Shown: positions 1 through 9,899, counted from the stretch's first letter. The stretch is DNA of 33,755 nucleotides from Helicobacter sp. MIT 00-7814 (GCF_003364115.1 NZ_NXLL01000023.1:1-33755), one strand, 5' to 3'. A program made the numbers and translations. Notes: a model not told the origin generated them from the sequence alone.

Positions 1-60
1 TATCAATCCCCCACCCCCGACAACGCTTTTTAAGGGTTACGCTGGCGCGTAACTTGAATT
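1..60. repeat. Partial copy of a G-rich hairpin repeat cut by the window edge
   Basis: Read on the minus strand, a 7-bp hairpin (arms 47-53 and 36-42, GTTACGC with a 4-base loop) is followed by CCTT, then AGCGTTGTCGGGGG, then further G-tracts that run off the window at position 1. The same order (hairpin, CCTT, AGCGTTGTCGGGGG) occurs on the plus strand at 27313-27344 with a different hairpin sequence. The rest of 1-137 shows no gene. Seen in the sequence; function unknown. Confidence 0.65.
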
Positions 61-137
61 CCTTAATTCCATTTTATCTGGATTTTGCTAGCGCAAAATC
101 TCGGTTTGCGCTTAGGTGCTTATATTTAGTCTCGGCA

Positions 138-650
138 TTATTTATTCTTGCAAGACTTTTTGCGCTCAAGCAAAAGTCCCAAAAGCACCAGTCCCACGCC
201 AACATCAATCATCACATCTGCGAAATTAAAAATCGCAAACTCAAATCCATAATGCCAAAACACATAATCCACCACGCCGCCATGGATAAATCTATCGATG
301 ATATTCCCCGCCCCAGCGCCAAAAACTAGCCCAAACGCCACAAGATTCTGCCTCAAAAGTCCGCTAAAAAGCGTAAAGCAAAAAAGCACGATAAGCAGGA
401 AAATCTGCAAATACTTCAAGCTTTCACCCAAAGACTTCAACATCGAAAACGCCACGCCATCATTAAATACAAGTGCGCGTCCGCCGAGCGTGATTGCGCT
501 AGATTCTATACTGAATCCATTTAAAAAAAGCTGCTTCAAAGCTTGATCTACCCCAAAAGTAAGAAGCGCAACGCAAAGAAAAAAAAGCATTCTTTTTGCG
601 CCAAGATTCTTGCATTGTGCTAAAAATTTTGCCAAAAATGCGCGTATCAA
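138..650 (-). CDS. lspA: Lipoprotein signal peptidase (signal peptidase II)
   Basis: Inner-membrane aspartyl protease that removes signal peptides from prolipoproteins after lipid attachment. The 170-residue protein has four hydrophobic segments and the family motifs: D35 in VDQALK, FNDGVAFS at 62-69, GAGNIIDR with catalytic D119, and NFADVMID with catalytic D145. The chosen start is a TTG with a GAGG about 8 bases upstream; an internal ATG at residue 21 would give 150 residues and cannot be excluded. It lies 30 bases downstream of glmM on the same strand, so the two are probably co-transcribed. H. pylori has the same pair (HP0074-HP0075). The LPP20-family lipoprotein at 21808-22332 is a likely substrate. 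Confidence 0.93.
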   Translation of the reverse strand: MIRAFLAKFLAQCKNLGAKRMLFFLCVALLTFGVDQALKQLFLNGFSIESSAITLGGRALVFNDGVAFSMLKSLGESLKYLQIFLLIVLFCFTLFSGLLRQNLVAFGLVFGAGAGNIIDRFIHGGVVDYVFWHYGFEFAIFNFADVMIDVGVGLVLLGLLLERKKSCKNK

Positions 651-680
651 AAGTCTTGCCTCTAAACTAAATCATAGAAT

Positions 681-2057
681 CTATGCAAGTTTTTTTACAA
701 GAAAACTTTTGAGCTCTTGCATTTGGGACTGCAAGAGATTCTCATCTTTGCCCTCGATAAGGATTCTCAGCTTGTTTTCCGTTCCAGAGTAGCGCACCAA
801 ATGGCGATGATGCGCGCGCGTGATGGAATCTAGAATCTCTTGCAAGCCTTCGATCTGCTCTAGCGGGATTTTTTGCGACACATTGAGATTGAGCGACTGG
901 CTAGGATAGAGACTGAAAGGATTGAGCGCGATTGAGGATCTTAGCTTGCTTTGGCGTAAGTATGCAAGCACCTGCAACGCGCTAGCAAGCCCATCGCCAG
1001 TCTTTGCATAATCGCTAAAAATAATATGCCCGCTATTTTCCCCGCCAAAATTAAGCTTATGCTTTTTAAGCGATTCTATGACATATTTATCGCCGACATT
1101 GCAACGCACAAGCCCTATATCATGGGATTTGAGGAATTCTTCAAGCGCGAGATTACTCATCAAAGTTGCCACGATTTTGCCACCTTTAAGCGTGCCATTT
1201 TGCTTTTGATACAGCGCTAACGCCCCAAGGAGCTTGTCGCCATCTACCACCTCGCCTTCATCATCAGCCACCACCAGCCTATCCGCATCACCATCTAGTG
1301 CAAAGCCGATATCTGCTCTGTAGCGCTTGACTTCAGAAGCCAAAATCTGCGGATACATCGCACCGCACTGCTCGTTGATATTATGCCCATTTGGCTCGTT
1401 ATTTATCACAATCACATCTGCCCCAAGCTCTCTAAATATCGTTGGCGCGACTTTATACGCTGCACCATTAGCACAATCACATACAATACGCATTCCTTGC
1501 AAAGTCAGATTCTTAGGGAAAGAATTTTTAATATGCACGATATAGCGCCCCACGACATCATCGATGCGCTTTGAATTACCAATTTCAAGCCCGACTTTAA
1601 GATGCGAATTTTGCAACTCTTCATCAGCATAAATCGCCTCAATCTTGCGCTCGCTCTCTTCATCGAGCTTGTAACCGCTATGGTCGAAAAACTTTATCCC
1701 ATTATCATCATAAGGATTGTGGCTAGCACTTATCATAATGCCCGCATCACAGCGCATATCCTCCGTCAAAAAGGCAATCGCGGGTGTCGGCATAGGTCCG
1801 ACTTGTATCACATCATAGCCCACAGAAGTGAGGCTTGAGACAAGCGCATTTTCTATCATATAGCCGCTGCGGCGTGTGTCTTTACCCACTAGAATCCTTT
1901 TTGTATAAGCTTCTTGCTTGTCCTCTTGTCTGTTTTTTTGAAAAAAGATTCCAGCACTTGAGCCAAGCTTGATGACGGAATTTGGCGTCAAAAACTGCCC
2001 AGCTTTTCCGCGCACACCATCTGTGCCAAAAATTTTTTGAGCGGATTTTTTACTCAT
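681..2057 (-). CDS. glmM: Phosphoglucosamine mutase
   Basis: Cytosolic enzyme converting glucosamine-6-phosphate to glucosamine-1-phosphate, the precursor of UDP-GlcNAc for peptidoglycan and lipopolysaccharide. The 458-residue protein shows the four alpha-phosphohexomutase signatures: phosphoserine loop [11 protein letters not shown] with S112, metal loop DGDADR at 255-260, sugar-binding GGENSGH, and a C-terminal phosphate loop RYSGTEN. The family phosphate loop is usually followed by Pro; here it is Asn-Lys. The ATG is preceded by AAAGGG at good spacing. Divergent from rpsT across 89 bases, as in H. pylori, where this gene was once called ureC. Confidence 0.97.
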   Translation of the reverse strand: MSKKSAQKIFGTDGVRGKAGQFLTPNSVIKLGSSAGIFFQKNRQEDKQEAYTKRILVGKDTRRSGYMIENALVSSLTSVGYDVIQVGPMPTPAIAFLTEDMRCDAGIMISASHNPYDDNGIKFFDHSGYKLDEESERKIEAIYADEELQNSHLKVGLEIGNSKRIDDVVGRYIVHIKNSFPKNLTLQGMRIVCDCANGAAYKVAPTIFRELGADVIVINNEPNGHNINEQCGAMYPQILASEVKRYRADIGFALDGDADRLVVADDEGEVVDGDKLLGALALYQKQNGTLKGGKIVATLMSNLALEEFLKSHDIGLVRCNVGDKYVIESLKKHKLNFGGENSGHIIFSDYAKTGDGLASALQVLAYLRQSKLRSSIALNPFSLYPSQSLNLNVSQKIPLEQIEGLQEILDSITRAHHRHLVRYSGTENKLRILIEGKDENLLQSQMQELKSFLVKKLA

Positions 2058-2146
2058 TTTTTGCCCTTTGTGTGTTTTTAAACTCTATTTAATTAAAGTT
2101 TTGGCAGAATTTTGCCTTAAAATTTTTTAGAAAAGGATTAAGTCTT

Positions 2147-2419
2147 ATGGCAAATCATAAATCCGCGCAAAAGCGTATCAGACAAACAAAAGTAAGAACA
2201 GAGCGCAATCGCTACTACAAAACAAAGCTTAAAAATATGGTGCGTGCATTGCGCGAAGCCCTCGAGGCAAAGGATATCACAAAAGCGCAAGAGTGCTTAA
2301 AAGTCGCGAATAAAGAGATTCATAAGCTTGTAAGCAAGGGAATTTTAAAGAAAAATACCGCTTCACGCAAGGTTTCTCGTCTCAATGCAAGCGTGAAAAA
2401 AGTCGCACTTAGCGCATAA
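2147..2419 (+). CDS. rpsT: 30S ribosomal protein S20
   Basis: Small-subunit ribosomal protein binding 16S rRNA. The 90 residues are Lys/Arg-rich, begin with [13 protein letters not shown] as is typical of S20, and end in the expected helical tail. A Shine-Dalgarno AAAAGGA lies upstream, with a possible -10 (TAAAAT) at 2118-2123. It opens a plus-strand set rpsT-prfA-kdsB: 37 bases to prfA, and prfA overlaps kdsB. Order glmM-rpsT-prfA matches H. pylori HP0075-HP0077. Confidence 0.97.
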   Translation: MANHKSAQKRIRQTKVRTERNRYYKTKLKNMVRALREALEAKDITKAQECLKVANKEIHKLVSKGILKKNTASRKVSRLNASVKKVALSA

Positions 2420-2456
2420 TCCCCTCTACTCTAAAATTTAAAGAATCTAGCGCGCA

Positions 2457-3521
2457 ATGCTGACAGAAAAACTCAATCCAATCATTGCTCGCTATGATGA
2501 AATCACCGAGCTTTTACAAAAGCCTGAAATACTCGCTGATGTGGAAAAGCTCACCGCACTAAGCAAAGAGCAAAGCGATATCGAAGAAATTGCCAAAAGC
2601 GCTAAAGAATATCTCCACACGCTAGAGCAAATCGCGCAAAATAAGGTTCTGCTCGAGGACAAAGAGCTAGGCGAACTTGCAAAAGAAGAGCTTAAAACGC
2701 TAGATTCTCAAAAATCACAGCTTGAAGAGCAAATCAAAATCCTTCTAATCCCTAAAGATCCTAATGATGATAAAAGCATTTATTTGGAGTTGCGCGCAGG
2801 CACTGGTGGCGATGAAGCGGGAATCTTTGTGGGCGATTTGTTTAAGGCGTATTGTCGCTATGCGGATTTGCAAAAATGGAAGGTAGAAATTATCAGCTCA
2901 AGCGAAAATAGCGTAGGTGGCTATAAAGAGATAATCGCGCTCATTAAAGGCAAAGGCGCGTATTCACGCCTGAAGTTTGAAGGTGGGACGCATCGTGTCC
3001 AACGCGTGCCAGAGACGGAATCTCAAGGGCGCATTCACACTTCTGCAATCACCGTGGCGATTATGCCTGAAGTTGATGCGGTGGAAGTCAATATCAATCC
3101 AAGCGATCTTAAAATCGATGTTTTCCGCGCGGGCGGGCATGGCGGGCAGTCGGTAAATACGACAGATTCTGCGGTGCGTATCACGCATATTCCAACAGGC
3201 ATCAGCGTGTCAATGCAAGATGAAAAATCCCAGCACAAAAACAAAGACAAAGCGATGAAAATCCTTCAGGCGCGCATTTATGAAGCACAGCTTGAAGAGC
3301 AAATCTCTCAAAACGCCCAAGCACGCAAAAATCAAGTTGGCAGTGGCGATAGGAGCGAGAGAATCCGCACTTATAATTATCCACAAAACCGCCTTAGCGA
3401 TCATAGAATCAACCTCACGCTTTACAGCCTCGAAGAAATCATGCTTGCAGGCAATTTGGACTTAGTCATAAATCCGCTCATCGCTGCCGCACAAAGCGAA
3501 GCCATGGGGAATGCGCAATGA
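2457..3521 (+). CDS. prfA: Peptide chain release factor 1
   Basis: Recognises UAA and UAG stop codons in the ribosomal A site and triggers peptide release. In the 354-residue protein the codon-reading tripeptide is P185-E186-T187 within [10 protein letters not shown], the PxT class that defines RF1 rather than RF2, and the catalytic GGQ is at 229-231 in [12 protein letters not shown]. The N-terminal third is helical and charged. The Shine-Dalgarno is weak (AAAGAA), so translation may depend partly on rpsT upstream. The stop overlaps the kdsB start as ATGA, indicating translational coupling. Confidence 0.97.
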   Translation: MLTEKLNPIIARYDEITELLQKPEILADVEKLTALSKEQSDIEEIAKSAKEYLHTLEQIAQNKVLLEDKELGELAKEELKTLDSQKSQLEEQIKILLIPKDPNDDKSIYLELRAGTGGDEAGIFVGDLFKAYCRYADLQKWKVEIISSSENSVGGYKEIIALIKGKGAYSRLKFEGGTHRVQRVPETESQGRIHTSAITVAIMPEVDAVEVNINPSDLKIDVFRAGGHGGQSVNTTDSAVRITHIPTGISVSMQDEKSQHKNKDKAMKILQARIYEAQLEEQISQNAQARKNQVGSGDRSERIRTYNYPQNRLSDHRINLTLYSLEEIMLAGNLDLVINPLIAAAQSEAMGNAQ

Positions 3522-4240
3522 TTATAATCCCAGCTCGTTTAGAATCTACGCGCCTCCCGCGCAAGGTGCTTTGCGAAATAGGTGGCGTGCCTATGGTAGT
3601 GTGCACGGCACAGAGGGCAAATGAAGTCGATGAAGTAGTCGTAGCGTGCGATGATGAGGCGATTTTGGAAGTATGCAAAAGCTACAAAATCCCTTGCGTG
3701 CTGACTTCAAAGGCGCATACAAGTGGCACAGATAGATGCGCTGAAGCAGCACAAAAGCTAGGGCTTAAAAGTGATGCGATTATTATCAATCTACAAGCAG
3801 ATGAGCCATTCATTGAAACCAGCGTGTTAGAAACACTCCAAAGCTTAAGCGCGGAATCTAGTGCGTTTCTTAACACCCTTGCAAAAGTCATTGAGCCTTC
3901 ACAAATCGCGGACACAAATCTTGTGAAAGTTTTGCTCAATGCTAAAGGCGAGGCGATTTATTTTTCTCGGCTTGGGATTCCCTATAGTCGCGATGGTTTA
4001 GATTCTATACTTATCAAGCAAAATCCCTACCTTGGGCATTTGGGACTTTATGGATTCAGAAAAGAGAATTTAGAGGCTTTTTGCAAGCTCCCAAAAAGCC
4101 CACTTGAAGAGATTGAAAAACTCGAACAACTCCGCGCACTCTACCACGCAAAAACAATCGCACTCAAAATCGTGCAAACCCAAAGCATAGGCATCGACAC
4201 AGCGGAGGACTTGCAACAAGCGCAAAAGTGTTTTACTTAA
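3518..4240 (+). CDS. kdsB: 3-deoxy-manno-octulosonate cytidylyltransferase (CMP-KDO synthetase)
   Basis: Activates KDO with CTP to CMP-KDO for attachment to lipid A in lipopolysaccharide synthesis. The 240-residue protein begins with the nucleotide-binding signature [16 protein letters not shown], followed by GTDRCAEAA, the NLQADEPF metal/nucleotide motif and a C-terminal GIDTAEDL, all typical of KdsB and the usual length. Its ATG overlaps the prfA stop by four bases. The final codons form part of a hairpin shared with the convergent higA end. Confidence 0.96.
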   Translation: MIIIPARLESTRLPRKVLCEIGGVPMVVCTAQRANEVDEVVVACDDEAILEVCKSYKIPCVLTSKAHTSGTDRCAEAAQKLGLKSDAIIINLQADEPFIETSVLETLQSLSAESSAFLNTLAKVIEPSQIADTNLVKVLLNAKGEAIYFSRLGIPYSRDGLDSILIKQNPYLGHLGLYGFRKENLEAFCKLPKSPLEEIEKLEQLRALYHAKTIALKIVQTQSIGIDTAEDLQQAQKCFT

Positions 4241-4266
4241 TAAACCCTTACGCGGGCTTTATTAAG
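4236..4266. terminator. Bidirectional stem-loop between kdsB and higA
   Basis: Left arm CTTAATAAA plus CCC (4236-4247), loop TTACGC, right arm GGG, one bulged C, then TTTATTAAG (4258-4266). The stem of about 12 bp carries A-tracts and T-tracts on both sides, so it can stop transcription both ways, and it overlaps the stop codons of both convergent genes. Confidence 0.75.
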
Positions 4267-4529
4267 ACTTCCACTTCTGCAAATTTACTTTTATCTTGCA
4301 AGCTTAAATCATAAGCATTTTGGGCGTTAAGCCAAAATTCTGCACTTGTATTAAGGGCGCAAGCAAGGCGCATTGCCATATCTACGCTTATATTTCTTTT
4401 TGCGTTTAGTAGCTCATTGATTGTCTTAAAACTAACGCCTAATGCGCGTGCGAACTGCTCTTGTGTAAGATTTAAATCTTTTAGCCATAATTCTTTAAGT
4501 AAAATTCCCGGATGTGTGCGAACTCTCAT
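4248..4529 (-). CDS. higA: HigA-type antitoxin, XRE-family helix-turn-helix
   Basis: DNA-binding antitoxin that should bind the adjacent toxin and repress their shared promoter. The 93 residues start with RVRTHPGILLKELWL, the hallmark opening of the HigA/VapI group. A helix-turn-helix follows around residues 24-60 (TQEQFARALGVSFKTINELL), then SAEFWLNAQNAYDL, also typical. The Shine-Dalgarno AAGGAG sits at the stop codon of the toxin gene 9 bases upstream, so the two are translated together. Toxin-first order is normal for higBA. Confidence 0.92.
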   Translation of the reverse strand: MRVRTHPGILLKELWLKDLNLTQEQFARALGVSFKTINELLNAKRNISVDMAMRLACALNTSAEFWLNAQNAYDLSLQDKSKFAEVEVLIKPA

Positions 4530-4538
4530 AATTACTCC

Positions 4539-4820
4539 TTAATGATAGTCTAAAATAGAAACTTCATAAGCATTGCCCTGCTCAAAAGTAAAAATAATGC
4601 GCCATTTTTGATTGATACGAATGCTGTAAAATCCGCTTAAATCACCACTTAACTTTTCTAAATGATTGCTCGGTGGTGAGCGCAAATCCTCTAATTGATA
4701 AGCATAATCCAAAACCTCAAGCTTTAAAAGCGCGCGTGTAAGAATCTCGCTAGGTAAATGCTTAGCTTTACCACTTTGCCAAAAATCCTGTGTGCGCTTA
4801 TCTTTAAAGCTTTTTATCAT
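4539..4820 (-). CDS. higB: HigB-type toxin of the RelE superfamily
   Basis: Predicted ribosome-dependent mRNA endonuclease that inhibits translation when free of antitoxin. The 93 residues match the HigB plan: MIKSFKDKRTQDFW at the start, a helical middle, LSGDLSGFYSIRINQKWRI (about 57-75) forming the sheet that carries basic residues, and a C-terminal IFTFEQGNAYEVSILDYH. The conserved RINQKWRI stretch is intact, so the gene appears functional. First gene of the pair, read from a promoter with a near-perfect TATAAT inside an inverted repeat. Confidence 0.92.
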   Translation of the reverse strand: MIKSFKDKRTQDFWQSGKAKHLPSEILTRALLKLEVLDYAYQLEDLRSPPSNHLEKLSGDLSGFYSIRINQKWRIIFTFEQGNAYEVSILDYH

Positions 4821-4844
4821 TACTTTTTACCTTTTGCCTTGAAG

Positions 4845-4877
4845 TTTTATAACATTATAACGCATAATGATATAAAA
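4845..4877 (-). promoter_or_regulatory. higBA promoter with overlapping operator-like inverted repeat
   Basis: Two 14-base arms, TTTTATAACATTAT (4845-4858) and ATAATGATATAAAA (4864-4877), match as inverted repeats at 13 of 14 positions around a 5-base centre. On the minus strand TATAAT (4859-4854) lies inside the left arm, with a TTG-starting -35-like hexamer 17 bases upstream. An autorepressor bound here would block RNA polymerase. The start codon is about 25 bases downstream, after an AAAGG. Confidence 0.7.
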
Positions 4878-5007
4878 TGCAAGATAAAACATTAAGCTAC
4901 AAACTATTTATCATTAAATATGTTTTTTTCTAAATCTTTCAATATCTCTACGTTGGTAATTCCTGATTTTTCTCTCAAATGAAAGACCACCGACACTATA
5001 AAAATGC

Positions 5008-5025
5008 TAAAATTAATTTTATAAT
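5008..5025 (+). promoter_or_regulatory. Probable -10 and palindrome upstream of the barstar-like gene
   Basis: A perfect 14-base palindrome TAAAATTAATTTTA (5008-5021) overlaps TATAAT (5020-5025), about 60 bases before the ATG at 5085. No clear -35, as is common in Helicobacter. The rest of 4878-5084 shows no gene. Confidence 0.45.
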
Positions 5026-5084
5026 AGTTTTAAAGTTTCCAAAGACAATCCTTTGTTGAAATTCATAGAGAATGAGGGGAAAAT

Positions 5085-5540
5085 ATGCCATACACAATGA
5101 AAGATAAAAAAGACAATAGAGTCTATAAGCTAAAAAATACACAAGAAGTAGCGTTAAAAGATAGTAAAGATTTATTTGTAGTCAAACTTGATGGCTCAAA
5201 ACTCTATACTTATGATGAGTTTGAGAAAGCAGCCAAAGCCGCCTTTCAAACACCGACTGATGAAAGTATGATTTGGCTAAATGAGCCGGGGAATCCTTTC
5301 TCTTGGGTAGAATATTTAGATTGGCTAATGGACGCGGGGTTTAATTCCTTTACCTTGATAGTAGAGAATTGGAGCAAGGCATTAACTAGAGAAAATAAGA
5401 AAGAGAATCTTTTATGGGAGTTTCAATACATTTGTGATTTTTGGGGTTATGAGATTTTAAGAATTGCTGGAAATGGTCACTTAGAAACTAAGTCAGAATA
5501 TACTAAACCGAGGGATTTTAATATTTATTTGGTAGGCTAA
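5085..5540 (+). CDS. Barstar-like immunity protein
   Basis: Probable cytosolic inhibitor of a barnase-type ribonuclease toxin. The 151 residues contain a barstar-like core: VVKLDGSKLYTYDEFEKAA (about 32-50), an acidic WVEYLDWLMDAG helix where barstars bind the RNase active site, then a hydrophobic strand FTLIVENW. The N-terminal 30 residues resemble extensions seen on barstar-family proteins of Campylobacterota, recalled rather than searched. Shine-Dalgarno GAGGGG precedes the ATG. No barnase-like or polymorphic toxin gene is in the window, so it is an orphan immunity gene here. No signal peptide. Confidence 0.65.
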   Translation: MPYTMKDKKDNRVYKLKNTQEVALKDSKDLFVVKLDGSKLYTYDEFEKAAKAAFQTPTDESMIWLNEPGNPFSWVEYLDWLMDAGFNSFTLIVENWSKALTRENKKENLLWEFQYICDFWGYEILRIAGNGHLETKSEYTKPRDFNIYLVG

Positions 5541-5574
5541 ACCTTAATAAACAAAGCAATAAAGGGACAAAGAA

Positions 5575-6445
5575 ATGAAATTTTTATTTTGAAAGATATT
5601 AATGCGTTTAGTGATTTTTATGTTTTTTGCTATGAATGTGATTTATGCTAATGTGCATAATGCGCATTTTCAAGATATGCTAAGTCAAACTCCCTACACC
5701 AGCACCTTACATAAAGACAAAGAGACGGAATCTAGGATATATTACAAGGGGACAATAACGCTAAGTGGCGTGCTAGAATGGCAGATGTATCAAGATGAAG
5801 CGGATTTTTATTGGCGTTTGGTGTTTTTCCCTGATATACCAAATGCTATTCCTAGGCTTTTTGACAATGACAATGAGCCAATGCTTTTTGCAATATTTCT
5901 AAATGATGCGCTTACAAGAGATGCAAGATTCCAAAAGAATAGCTTTTTGCAAATTTCTAAGTATTTTGCAAGATGAGCTAAATCAAACAGATGAGTATAT
6001 TTTAGGCGGAATAGCAGTGCGCGCAACGCTCACTTTGAAAGATTATTATATTGAAAAGCATTTAGAGGGCGAAAGTGATACATACTATTACGCAAGCATT
6101 AAGGCAGATTCTATAAAAATATTAGAGAAACCAAAAAGATGGCATATTGACAAACGCGAACTTTCTAGTGAATATCTCCTTTTTCCTAGCTCTAAGGACG
6201 CTTACATCAATCTACGCCAATCCCCAAATGGTGAGATTGCAAAACAGATTCAAAAAACTGATATGCCAAAGCCTTGTGAATATGAGGAAAATAAGGGCTT
6301 GATTTTGGAATTAGGCAGAGATTCTGGCAATCCTAAATGGATAAAAGTAGCCTATATCCCACCAGAATCCAAAGACACAAGCAAGGCAATCTATGGAGTA
6401 ATCCACGAAAGTCAGGTAAGCGCGGGGTGTGAAAAACAATATTAA
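5575..6445 (+). pseudogene. Secreted SH3-like domain protein, disrupted by a stop codon and a frameshift
   Basis: The reading frame with the best ribosome site (AAAGGGA, ATG at 5575) hits TGA at 5590 after MKFLF. The same frame continues as a signal peptide from an ATG at 5602 (LVIFMFFAMNVIYA) to a stop at 5976. The protein then resumes in the next frame, open as 5903-6445, after one extra base near 5940-5960 (a T5 run lies there), giving FLSILQDELNQTDEY. The C-terminal part holds an SH3-like fold: AYINLRQSPNGEIAKQI, WIKVAYIP, YGVIHESQV. An intact form would be near 280 residues. Function unknown; possibly binds peptidoglycan or an envelope partner. A sequencing error could explain the frameshift but less easily both lesions. 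Confidence 0.7.
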
Positions 6446-6500
6446 ATAGATTTTATATAGTAAAATCAAGAATATTCTTTTCGTTAAAAGGCAGGAATAA

Positions 6501-7079
6501 ATGCGTTATATATTAATTCTATTATTTTGCTGCAATAGCTTATTTGCGCAAGTAGAGCAAGAAGAGACTTTTACAGACACAAATATCACAAAAGCTTACA
6601 GAGACATGAAAAATAGTTTTTCAGAGGGTTATTATCTCCCGCAAGAGATTGAATCTATGGAAAATATCATACAAACATTTGATGATGAGGAAAGTGAAAT
6701 CTATGGATATAAAACGCTCAAAGTACAGTGGGAAAATGCAAAAGAAGTGAAAATCAGCCTAGAAGCTTTTGAAAATGGGGAGAGAATTTGCACTTACAAA
6801 AGCTTTGATATATCTTTAAAGCAAATAGATACAAATATAGCAAGCACTATAGAATCTAAAATGCTTTATCCGCAAGATTTACAAACACACATACAAAATG
6901 CTTGCGCTTGCAATTATTTTCGCGGTGAATATGGATATGATAAGGCGAGAGAAAAAGAGCTTGATGAAAAAATAATACAATATTGCAAGCCACTCCCGCA
7001 AGCTTATAAAATCCTGCAAGAAAAATACAATAATCAGCCAAAAATGCGAAAGATTTTGGAAAAAGCAAATAGCTTATAG
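6501..7079 (+). CDS. Exported protein of unknown function
   Basis: Not recognised. The 192 residues start with a clear Sec signal peptide (RYILILLFCCNSLFA, cleavage probably after FA near residue 16) and continue as a charged soluble protein, so a periplasmic location is likely. A pair of close cysteines (CAC, about 134-136) and another near the C-terminus (QYC) could form disulfides. The AGGA ribosome site is 5-6 bases before the ATG. Same strand and similar AT-rich base use as the broken SH3-like gene 55 bases upstream, so the two probably belonged to one accessory unit. No clear terminator in 7080-7198. Confidence 0.75.
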   Translation: MRYILILLFCCNSLFAQVEQEETFTDTNITKAYRDMKNSFSEGYYLPQEIESMENIIQTFDDEESEIYGYKTLKVQWENAKEVKISLEAFENGERICTYKSFDISLKQIDTNIASTIESKMLYPQDLQTHIQNACACNYFRGEYGYDKAREKELDEKIIQYCKPLPQAYKILQEKYNNQPKMRKILEKANSL

Positions 7080-7198
7080 TATCGCAAGCAAAGGAATCCT
7101 CACTTATAGAAGCAATAAATAAAAGCTAGTTTTGCTTGTTAGGTGTTTTTATATTAAAGAGTAAGCTTAAAATCTAAACCTACCCTTTTGATAACTTT

Positions 7199-9811
7199 TT
7201 AAAGCGTGAAATCCGGGATTTTGTCAAAGTTGAGATAAGTATAAACGCTTGATTCTCGTCCGTGGATTTTCTTAGGCACGATTTGGAGGTATTCCTCCAC
7301 ACTTGGCAAGCGTCCCAAAATCGCGCAAACTCCACCTAGCTCGGCACTTCCTAAATACACCTGCGCGCCTTTGCCCATGCGATTGTCAAAATTACGCGTT
7401 GAGGTAGAAAACACCACCGCATTATCCCTCACGCGCGCTTGATTCCCCATACAAAGGCTACAGCCCGGCGCCTCTAGTCGCGCACCAGCCGCGCCAAAAA
7501 GCGAGAGATAGCCCTCTTTTGTCAGCTCTTTTTCATCCATTTTTGTTGGCGGTGCTATCCAAATCCGCGTTTTACTCTGCCCTTCATTTTTGACAATCTC
7601 CCCAAAGGCGCGGAAATGCCCGATATTTGTCATACAGCTTCCGATAAACACTTCATCAATATTTTTTGGGCGCTTAGGATCGTTTAAAATCTCACTTAGC
7701 GTCGCCACATCATCAGGATCATTTGGGCATGCCAAAATCGGCTCCTTAATATCGCTCAAATCAATCTCAATCACCGCCGCATACTCCGCGTCAGAATCCG
7801 CCTCCAAAAGCACGGGATTTTCAATCCACTCTTTCATCTTTTCCGCACGGCGCTGCAGGGTCGTAGCGTCTTTGTAGCCATCAGCTGTCATAGATTCAAT
7901 AAGCGTAATGTTTGATTTCAAATACTCAATAATTGGCTCTTTGTTTAAGCGCACGCTACACGCCGCCGCACTGCGCTCCGCACTTGCATCACTTAGCTCA
8001 AAAGCCTGCTCGACCTTCAAATCGCCTAAGCCCTCAATCTCTAAGATTCTCCCACTAAAAATATTTTTCTTGCCCTTTTTCTCCACGCTCAAAAGCCCTT
8101 GTTTTATAGCATAGTAGGGAATCGCATTGACTAAATCGCGCAAAGTAATGCCCGGATTGAGCTTGCCTTTAAAGCGCACAAGCACAGATTCTGGCATATC
8201 AAGTGGCATCGTCCCAGTCACTGCCGCAAACGCCACAAGCCCGCTTCCTGCGGGGAATGAAATACCTATAGGAAAGCGCGTATGAGAATCCCCGCCCGTG
8301 CCAAGCGTATCAGGCAGACAGAATCTATTTAACCATGAGTGAATCACACCATCTTTTGGACGCAACGCCACACCGCCTTTTGAAGAAATGAAGTTTGGTA
8401 AAGTCGCTTGTAAGCTCACATCGGCGGGCTTTGGATACGCGGCTGTGTGACAAAAACTCTGCATCACAAAATCCGCGCCAAAGCTAATTGCCGCGAGCTC
8501 TTTAATCTCATCGCGCGTCATCGCGCCTGTGGTATCTTGACTGCCAACGGTGGTGGTTTTTGGCTCGCAGTATGTGCCCGGACGCACGCCCTCAACGCCA
8601 CATGCGCGCCCGACAATTTTTTGCGCCTGAGTGTAACCGCAACTTTTTTGCGCTGGCTCTTTTGGTTTTTTAAACACTTCGCTTGGGGGAAGTTTGAGAA
8701 ACTCACGCGCTTTTGCGGTGAGATTGCGCCCGATAATGAGGGAAATCCTCCCACCTGCGCGGATTTCATCGCTTAGCGTGACAGGCGTGAGGCTAAATGT
8801 CGCAATTTGCTTGTCATCTTTTTTAATAACACCCTCTTGCGTGTGGATTTCTATAATATCGCCTTCATTCAAATCCTTGACATCAACTACAATCGGCAAC
8901 GCGCCAGAATCTTCGCAGGTGTTAAAGAAAATTGGCGCTATCACAGAGCCCAGCACCAGCCCGCCGCCTCGCTTGTTTGGGATATAGGGAATGTCCTTGC
9001 CAAAATGCCACATAATGGAGTTGCACGCGGACTTTCGGCTACTGCCTGTGCCGACGACATCGCCTGTGTAGGCGACTTGCGCATTATGCTTTTTGGCTAG
9101 CTCTTTAATGGCGCGAATACGCTCTTCGTAGTTTTCAATGCGCGCTTTTAGCATTGCTTTTGCATGCAATGGAATATCGCTCCTTGTGAAAGCATCGCTT
9201 GCAGGGCTTAGATCATCGGTATTTGTCTCGCCATCAATTTTAAAAACACAGGCTTTAATGACTTTTTCTAATTCCGGTTTTGCCAAAAACCACTCCGCCT
9301 CCGCGTAAGATTGCAAAACTTCCTTTGCAAGGGCATTTGTCTTGCTAAGCTCAGCAATGGTATCAAAGCTATTATAAAGCAATAGCGTGTGTTTGAGTGC
9401 CTCTGCGCAAAGCTTTGCAAGCCCAGAATCTGCTAGCTTGAGCCCCTCAATAAGTGGCGCGACATTGTAGCCACCAAGCATCGTGCCAAGGTAGGTTACT
9501 GCTTCTTGTGGTGTAAAAACTTGCGGGGTTGTTTGAGAAGTAGTCTGCTTAGAATCTGCGTTTTTAAGAATCTCGCTTAAAAACTCTGCCTTGAGTTTTG
9601 CGCCATCATCAACGCCGGGATTTACGCGGTGGATTAGAAGTTCTTTTGCAAATGCCCTCTGCTCATCGCTAGATTCTGCACTTTTGCAAATCGCAATCGC
9701 TAGGCGCGTCTGCTCTGCTGTAAGTGGAAGTGGTGGGACACCTTCGCTTTCTCGTTGTGATTTTTGCTCGTTGTATTGCGCGATAAACTGCGCGAATTGC
9801 TCTTTGCTCAT
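7199..9811 (-). CDS. acnB: Aconitate hydratase B
   Basis: Cytosolic 4Fe-4S enzyme interconverting citrate and isocitrate in the TCA cycle; AcnB proteins can also bind mRNA when they lose the cluster. The 870-residue protein has the B-type order: an N-terminal HEAT-like domain, then the swivel domain containing [11 protein letters not shown] and [13 protein letters not shown], then the catalytic domains. The cluster cysteines are near 726 ([10 protein letters not shown]) and 784/787 (PGCSLCMGN). Length agrees with the family (about 850-870). Strong Shine-Dalgarno GGAGGAAAAAGT before the ATG. It follows ppa by 88 bases on the same strand. Confidence 0.98.
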   Translation of the reverse strand: MSKEQFAQFIAQYNEQKSQRESEGVPPLPLTAEQTRLAIAICKSAESSDEQRAFAKELLIHRVNPGVDDGAKLKAEFLSEILKNADSKQTTSQTTPQVFTPQEAVTYLGTMLGGYNVAPLIEGLKLADSGLAKLCAEALKHTLLLYNSFDTIAELSKTNALAKEVLQSYAEAEWFLAKPELEKVIKACVFKIDGETNTDDLSPASDAFTRSDIPLHAKAMLKARIENYEERIRAIKELAKKHNAQVAYTGDVVGTGSSRKSACNSIMWHFGKDIPYIPNKRGGGLVLGSVIAPIFFNTCEDSGALPIVVDVKDLNEGDIIEIHTQEGVIKKDDKQIATFSLTPVTLSDEIRAGGRISLIIGRNLTAKAREFLKLPPSEVFKKPKEPAQKSCGYTQAQKIVGRACGVEGVRPGTYCEPKTTTVGSQDTTGAMTRDEIKELAAISFGADFVMQSFCHTAAYPKPADVSLQATLPNFISSKGGVALRPKDGVIHSWLNRFCLPDTLGTGGDSHTRFPIGISFPAGSGLVAFAAVTGTMPLDMPESVLVRFKGKLNPGITLRDLVNAIPYYAIKQGLLSVEKKGKKNIFSGRILEIEGLGDLKVEQAFELSDASAERSAAACSVRLNKEPIIEYLKSNITLIESMTADGYKDATTLQRRAEKMKEWIENPVLLEADSDAEYAAVIEIDLSDIKEPILACPNDPDDVATLSEILNDPKRPKNIDEVFIGSCMTNIGHFRAFGEIVKNEGQSKTRIWIAPPTKMDEKELTKEGYLSLFGAAGARLEAPGCSLCMGNQARVRDNAVVFSTSTRNFDNRMGKGAQVYLGSAELGGVCAILGRLPSVEEYLQIVPKKIHGRESSVYTYLNFDKIPDFTL

Positions 9812-9899
9812 ACTTTTTCCTCCTTGACTTATTTGACCTTATTTGCGTAAAGCTGTTGCTAAAGGGCTTAATTATAAGACAAAGAGGTTAATTAAAATC

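Noticed and set aside
54-329. Open frame opposite the end of lspA
   Set aside because: It lies antisense to the conserved C-terminal LspA motifs and starts within a repeat; no family features.
5590-5592. TGA as a selenocysteine codon in the SH3-like gene
   Set aside because: It falls inside a signal peptide, no selenocysteine element is seen, and the gene carries another lesion.
8447-9100. Several open frames on the plus strand across acnB
   Set aside because: They are antisense shadows of a conserved gene, with composition following the AcnB codons.
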